From NCBI GenBank assembly GCA_016125355.1, contig WGLX01000017.1, positions 1 to 64,000 on the forward strand: 64,000 nt of DNA, given 5' to 3'. Positions 62,818 to 64,000 of the stretch are shown piece by piece; positions within the stretch are counted from its first letter, which is position 1, and the number at the start of each line of letters is the position of its first letter. Below the pieces are notes generated by a model, which was not told the origin of the DNA, searched no databases, and saw only the letters and a list, made by a program, of their open reading frames with translations. This stretch comes from Actinomycetales bacterium. Its GTDB lineage: Bacteria > Actinomycetota > Actinomycetes > S36-B12. The translations under genes were made by a program, and so were the position numbers.

Positions 62818-64000
62818 TCATCGCTCCTGGGCCATCACGACACGATCGCGCCCCTGGCGCTTGGCCTCGTACATGGCGAGATCCGCGGCCCCGAGCGCCC
62901 CGGCCGGCTCCTGGTCCGGGTCGACCACGGCCACCCCGATGCTCGCCCGCGGCGTGACGTCGGCCTCGCCCACGCGCACCGGCCTGCGGATCGCCGTGGC
63001 CACCTTCTCCCCCGTGGCGAAGGCGTCCTGGCGGCTGTTGACGCCGTCCAGGATCACGACGAACTCATCGCCGCCGAGGCGGGCCACCATGTCGCTGTCC
63101 CTCAACGCTCGGCGGATGCGGGCTGCGACCGTGGTGAGCACGCCGTCACCGGCCGCATGCCCGAGGCTGTCGTTGATGTCCTTGAAGTTGTCGAGGTCGA
63201 GGTAGAGCACCGCCACCAGTTCGCCCGTGCGCCGATTGCCGGTCGCGAGTTGGGCGAGGCGCCGCTCCAGCTGCCGGCGATTCGCGACGCCGGTCAGCAG
63301 GTCCTGCTCAGCCTGCTGCTCGAGGGACCGCCTCGTCAGGTAGCGATCGGTCACGTCGCGCCACGTCAGGCTGATGCCATCGGCCACCTTCACCGCGCGG
63401 TTGTCGTACCAGCCGACGTGACCGGTGACCGGATGTGTGAAGGGCACCTCGTCCTCGACGAGCGGCTCGCCGGTCTCCACGACGCGTACGTAACGGTCGA
63501 AGATCCCCGAGGGCCCGTGCTCGGGAACGACATGGAGCAGCGGGGCACCGACCAGGTCCGAGCGATCGATCCCGTTGTGCAGGCATGCCGCGTCGTTGGC
63601 GTCGACGTACACGAAGTCGACGATGTGCCCGTCGTCGTCGCGAACGGCCCTCAGCAGGATCCACGGGTCGATCAACGAGTCGATGACGCCGCGCAGCACG
63701 TCGTTCTGGTCCGTCAGCGCAGCACGGGCGTCATGCTCCGACTGGATGTCGCGCAGGGAGTCGATGCCCCCCAGGATCTGGCCGTCGGCATCGCGGACGA
63801 CGCGGCCATGGATGCTCATCCAGCGCCATCCGCCGGACTTCGTGGCGAAGCGTGCCTCCACCCGCCCCTCGTCCTTTCCCGTCGACAGGGCCTCCCCCAT
63901 CGCCACACTGACCGCGCCGAGATCATCGGGGTGCAGGAGTTCGGCCATCGCACGACCGATCAGCTCATCAGTCGACCATCCCAGCGACCCCACCGACGGC
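62818..64000 (-). CDS. PAS-GGDEF diguanylate cyclase, 5' end outside window
   Basis: The gene enters from the right edge; 393 codons are visible. The window edge cuts a PAS domain (GSLGWSTDELIGRAMAELLHPDDL). A second PAS domain follows (DQNDVLRGVIDSLIDPWILLRAV to ISLTWRDVTDRYL). The GGDEF domain comes last, with DNFKDINDSLGHAAGD and the intact active site ARLGGDEFVVI, and ends in AMYEAKRQGRDRV. It probably makes c-di-GMP under control of a sensed signal. No EAL domain follows. It is coupled to PPK2 (1 bp gap). Confidence 0.88.
   Translation of the reverse strand, partial: PSVGSLGWSTDELIGRAMAELLHPDDLGAVSVAMGEALSTGKDEGRVEARFATKSGGWRWMSIHGRVVRDADGQILGGIDSLRDIQSEHDARAALTDQNDVLRGVIDSLIDPWILLRAVRDDDGHIVDFVYVDANDAACLHNGIDRSDLVGAPLLHVVPEHGPSGIFDRYVRVVETGEPLVEDEVPFTHPVTGHVGWYDNRAVKVADGISLTWRDVTDRYLTRRSLEQQAEQDLLTGVANRRQLERRLAQLATGNRRTGELVAVLYLDLDNFKDINDSLGHAAGDGVLTTVAARIRRALRDSDMVARLGGDEFVVILDGVNSRQDAFATGEKVATAIRRPVRVGEADVTPRASIGVAVVDPDQEPAGALGAADLAMYEAKRQGRDRVVMAQER

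Overview
The window is a 64-kb piece of chromosome from a high-GC actinobacterium (Actinomycetota). The evidence is strong G/C bias at third codon positions, many GTG starts, dense ATGA/GTGA/TGATG gene overlaps, and housekeeping gene order of the Mycobacterium/Streptomyces type. Both ends cut genes: a DUF222-family protein on the left and a PAS-GGDEF protein on the right. I found no tRNA, rRNA, CRISPR array or transposase.

Layout. (1) 0.4-16.8 kb is a translation and isoprenoid block, mostly on the minus strand: dxr-rseP-ispG-GNAT-proS-HAD-TSUP, then rimP-nusA-ylxR-infB-rbfA-truB. A small plus-strand group (two DUF4439/ferritin-like proteins and an LtrA protein) sits in the middle. (2) 16.8-40.5 kb is a polyamine/GABA catabolic region. 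It holds a PucR regulator, gabT, an orphan PotD, and a minus-strand operon running aldehyde dehydrogenase-potD-potA-potB-potC-amine oxidoreductase-ureohydrolase. It also holds a saccharopine-dehydrogenase-like enzyme divergent from a MarR regulator, a second aminobutyraldehyde-type dehydrogenase, and a plus-strand lrp-aminotransferase-PNPOx-oxidoreductase set. (3) 40.5-45.7 kb carries a glutarate-type operon: CoA-transferase, GntR, glutaryl-CoA-dehydrogenase-like enzyme and semialdehyde dehydrogenase. (4) 45.7-51 kb has an inverted-repeat-bounded segment, otsA-otsB (trehalose), prpE and a K+ channel. (5) 51-62 kb resumes the conserved block rpsB-tsf-pyrH-frr-cdsA-rlmN, preceded on the same strand by yraN-comM-dprA-xerC; an M23 peptidase and a pentapeptide protein lie nearby. 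(6) The right end has PPK2 and a diguanylate cyclase.

Functional logic. Imported putrescine or cadaverine would be converted by aminotransferase or amine oxidoreductase to an aminoaldehyde. The aldehyde dehydrogenases would oxidise this to GABA or 5-aminovalerate, and GabT would make the semialdehyde. C5 carbon would leave through glutarate, glutaryl-CoA and crotonyl-CoA. Regulators (PucR, MarR, Lrp, GntR) are interspersed, and several have inverted-repeat operators next to them.

Most notable observations. A manganese (yybP-ykoY class) riboswitch with a visible translational switch lies upstream of a Gre-family transcription factor rather than a metal exporter. A perfect SOS box covers the start codon of the leaderless DUF222 gene. 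Identical GntR-type operators sit on the glutarate operon, one overlapping a leaderless promoter. Duplicated 3' gene ends with hairpins occur at rseP, otsB and tsf.
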